DNA of 64,000 nt, taken from positions 372,001 through 436,000 of the forward strand of contig JAGYIJ010000002.1 of assembly GCA_018402685.1 (NCBI GenBank), read 5' to 3'. Position numbers and translations under genes: made by a program. Origin of the DNA: Aquiluna sp. Lineage in GTDB: Bacteria > Actinomycetota > Actinomycetes > Actinomycetales > Microbacteriaceae. This document shows, piece after piece, positions 62,021-64,000 of this stretch (positions within the stretch are counted from its first letter, which is position 1; each line of letters begins with the position of its first letter). The notes below the pieces were generated by a model, which was given only the letters and a program-made list of their open reading frames with translations, was not told the origin of the DNA and made no database searches.

Positions 62021-63720
62021 CTAGAGGTTTCGTAATGTGGCGTTCATGGCCTTACGTTTCAGAGAGCCTGGCGGCGTAAGAAACTTTGCCATGGCCGACC
62101 GCTCGATGTCTTCGCCTGAACGCAATGCCTTCTGAAAAGAGTCGAATCGCTTTTTTGTCCTCATTGCAAAACCCATGTTTCAAAATTCTTTGACCCGCTG
62201 AAGCTATGAGGTCAGCATCGTCACTGAGAAGGCCTGCAACTTGCTAGCTGTTTGTAGTTTGAGGAGAATGCCTCATGAACATGGCCTATTCCATCAGCAG
62301 GAAAACAAAGGAAGCCACCACCCGACGTTGCGAGTTCGAGCATGCCAGTGGAATCGTATGTAAACACCGCGGCGCCACCCCTTCGAAGTTGCCGCTGAAG
62401 TGGAGTCTTTGGCGCGACACGATAATATCTCTGAATAGGCTGCAATGACCGATTTAGTCGCTTCCTCTAACTGACCCCAGTGGCTCGAATGAAACCTGAC
62501 CTGGGCTGTGATCTTTCGCTCACCCAGAACTTGAAGTAACTTGACAACGCGACCTATGTACTTCGCGTTTGTCCTTCGCAATGTCGACTGCCAAGTCACC
62601 CTCAATTCATCCCTTAGCATTAAAGTGAGCTGCTTGGGGTGACTACTGGACCTGAGCAGAGGTTTCAGCACCCCAAAGGCTTCAACCCTGATACCGCCCC
62701 AGCCCCACGATAAAAACAGATCGCTGGTTGACACTTCAGGAATTGGCTCCAAGTCTTGACTGACTCCGTAGTTGTTACCGTGCTGACCCACGAAATATTG
62801 GACCGATTGACGCTCTATTGGCTAGATAGACCATAAACTCTGTGTCGAAGCCGAAGTTGTTTGAAGTGAAAATTATCTTGGGTGCCTTTGGCCAACCTAG
62901 GTCTCGAAATGCTTGGCCTCTGATCAGAGGTGAGAGCGTAGATAAAACTCTGGAAGCATCGACATTACAATTTCCAGTCCCAATGAAACTGTACATGAGG
63001 CGCTTGCTAACCCATTGGATAGATAGGCCTCGACTTGTGCTTTGACTTTGTGTCGGAGCTCCACTGAGTTCCGATAGGACAGGTGGCGTCCGAAGCAATA
63101 GCTGAAGAAGGAGTTCACTGCCTCGCCCCAGGTAGGTCCCGGCAACCAGAATCCTGCTTCGCCTAGTGAGCGGTCGAAGAGCGTGGCTAAGACTGAGGTA
63201 GAGCCTTCTAGGAAGCCGAAGCTTTGGTCGCCCTTCACAGACTCCTTCACCTCGCCTGGGACGACCTCTACCTCCAACGACGTCGAAAATCTATCCGCTA
63301 CACATCTAGCTTCAATCAACGTTGTCAAATCTTCCACTCACAATTCGTGAGTGTGATTCAAAAAAGTTCCGGGAGGCAGATTTGAAACGGCGACCTGGAC
63401 TTTGAGATCGAGGCGTGTTCGTTAGGTCTGGAATCCAGAGAGAGGCTGCGCCTCAGCACGCGAAATACGGAATGAAACTAATCGAACCAGATGGCCAATA
63501 AGTACCTCCGCGTGTCGAAGTGTGTTCCAGAGGGGATTGAGTTGCCTGAAGAAAACCACCGACTCTGTCAGTATTTGATTGTAGAGTTCAACTCTTCTGG
63601 CTGTGGTTCGCTCGTTGCCACTCGTGGAATGTGTCTCCGAGACTGTAGGTACTGCCTTATCCCTTGACTTCTGAATGGGTGGCAGCCCTGAGAATATGTT
63701 TCGTAGTCAAAGTGATAAAA
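62021..63720 (-). CDS. LIC12162-type surface-polysaccharide transferase (heavily frameshifted)
   Basis: The central and C-terminal parts match my recollection of the LIC12162 transferase family: WPKAPKIIFTSNNFGFDTEF, a GQHGNNYG motif, then SDLFLSWGWGG, and earlier LNPLWNTLRHAEVLIGHLV. The C-terminus reads RTKKRFDSFQKALRSGEDIE...SAMAKFLTPPGSL to a TAG at 62021. At least six frame breaks occur; the N-terminal end near 63,720 is a guess, with no start codon placed. Such proteins lie in glycan gene clusters and are predicted transferases of unknown donor. The family call comes from memory of motifs and needs a profile search. Confidence 0.5.
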
Positions 63721-63723
63721 AAG

Positions 63724-64000
63724 TAGTCCCCCCCTCCTCGACTCCTCCTGAGAAAACGATCTTGGAATCCACTTATTCCTAGATTGCACTTCTGTGGTTT
63801 TGACGACCTGACCAAAGTCGCGAGACATTCGCGGTCGAAACCAACTGCTTCAGCACTCGGACACTGAAGTCTCGGTATTTGATAATCTGAGGGAAGAGTC
63901 TGGCTTGAGGCGATGTTACTGCGGTCTCCACGCGCAGCCAAAACTTGCCCTGGCGAGAGGCCTGACATGACCAGTGCACCAGCCTCAAGTGCCTCGGGCC
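63724..64000 (-). CDS. unidentified partial reading frame at window edge
   Basis: The minus strand is open over about 90 codons (ALEAGALVMSGLSPGQVLA, then DYQIPRLQCPSAEAVGFDRE), running off the window. I do not recognise a family. An alternative overlapping frame is equally open. Given the error density here, the frame itself is uncertain; it is probably the 3' end of another polysaccharide gene or the N-terminal region of the transferase gene. Confidence 0.25.

Overview
The window reads as a chromosomal piece of a small-genome, mid-GC actinobacterium, most likely a planktonic Microbacteriaceae of the Rhodoluna/Aquiluna type. This rests on gene content and order: orn, GatCAB, GlgE, 7Fe ferredoxin, DUF2469 beside rnhB, DivIVA-type proteins, rpsP-khpA-rimM-trmD, and smc-ftsY-fdxA-ffh. 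Spacing is very tight: many stop and start codons overlap, and three convergent gene pairs share a single CTAG as both stop codons. The species assignment is inference.

Layout. 1-7.4 kb, + strand: 3' part of the proline dehydrogenase/P5C dehydrogenase gene, a large RND permease, orn, and tRNA-His with a terminator. 7.4-8.2 kb: a HigBA toxin-antitoxin pair with its own operator-promoter. 8.2-15.9 kb, - strand: cysteine desulfurase, mnmA, ligA, gatC, gatA, gatB. 16-22.2 kb, + strand: glgX-glgE-glgB alpha-glucan genes. 22.2-28.6 kb: thioredoxin/TPR protein, a large envelope protein, DivIVA-like coiled coil with an AI-2E family permease, hydrolase, small zinc protein, lytic transglycosylase-like protein. 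28.6-33.5 kb, - strand: rpsB-tsf, pyrH-frr-cdsA, and a DivIVA-repeat protein. 33.5-54.3 kb: M23 protein, xerC, dprA, rnhB, lepB, rplS, trmD, rimM, khpA, rpsP, ffh, fdxA, ftsY, smc, a glycosyltransferase, mutM, rnc, rpmF, yceD, coaD, recG and rsmD. 54.3-64 kb, - strand: gltA, then a surface-polysaccharide cluster with CDP-sugar genes (rfbF, rfbG, an RmlC-like epimerase), SDR enzymes and glycosyltransferases.

Sequence quality governs interpretation. Many indispensable genes (rpsB, ligA, ffh, ftsY, smc, trmD, gatB) are broken by single-base indels while the protein resumes in another frame, so the breaks are best read as uncorrected sequencing errors rather than pseudogenes. At about 54,960 a roughly 220-bp piece of gltA occurs twice in tandem, with mostly synonymous differences between copies. 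Beyond that point the indel density rises sharply. The simplest reading is a join between two related strains, the right-hand part being nearly raw read sequence at the edge of a variable glycan island.

Coordinates of frameshifted genes below span the whole reconstructed reading frame. No CRISPR array, insertion sequence, rRNA or prophage was seen.
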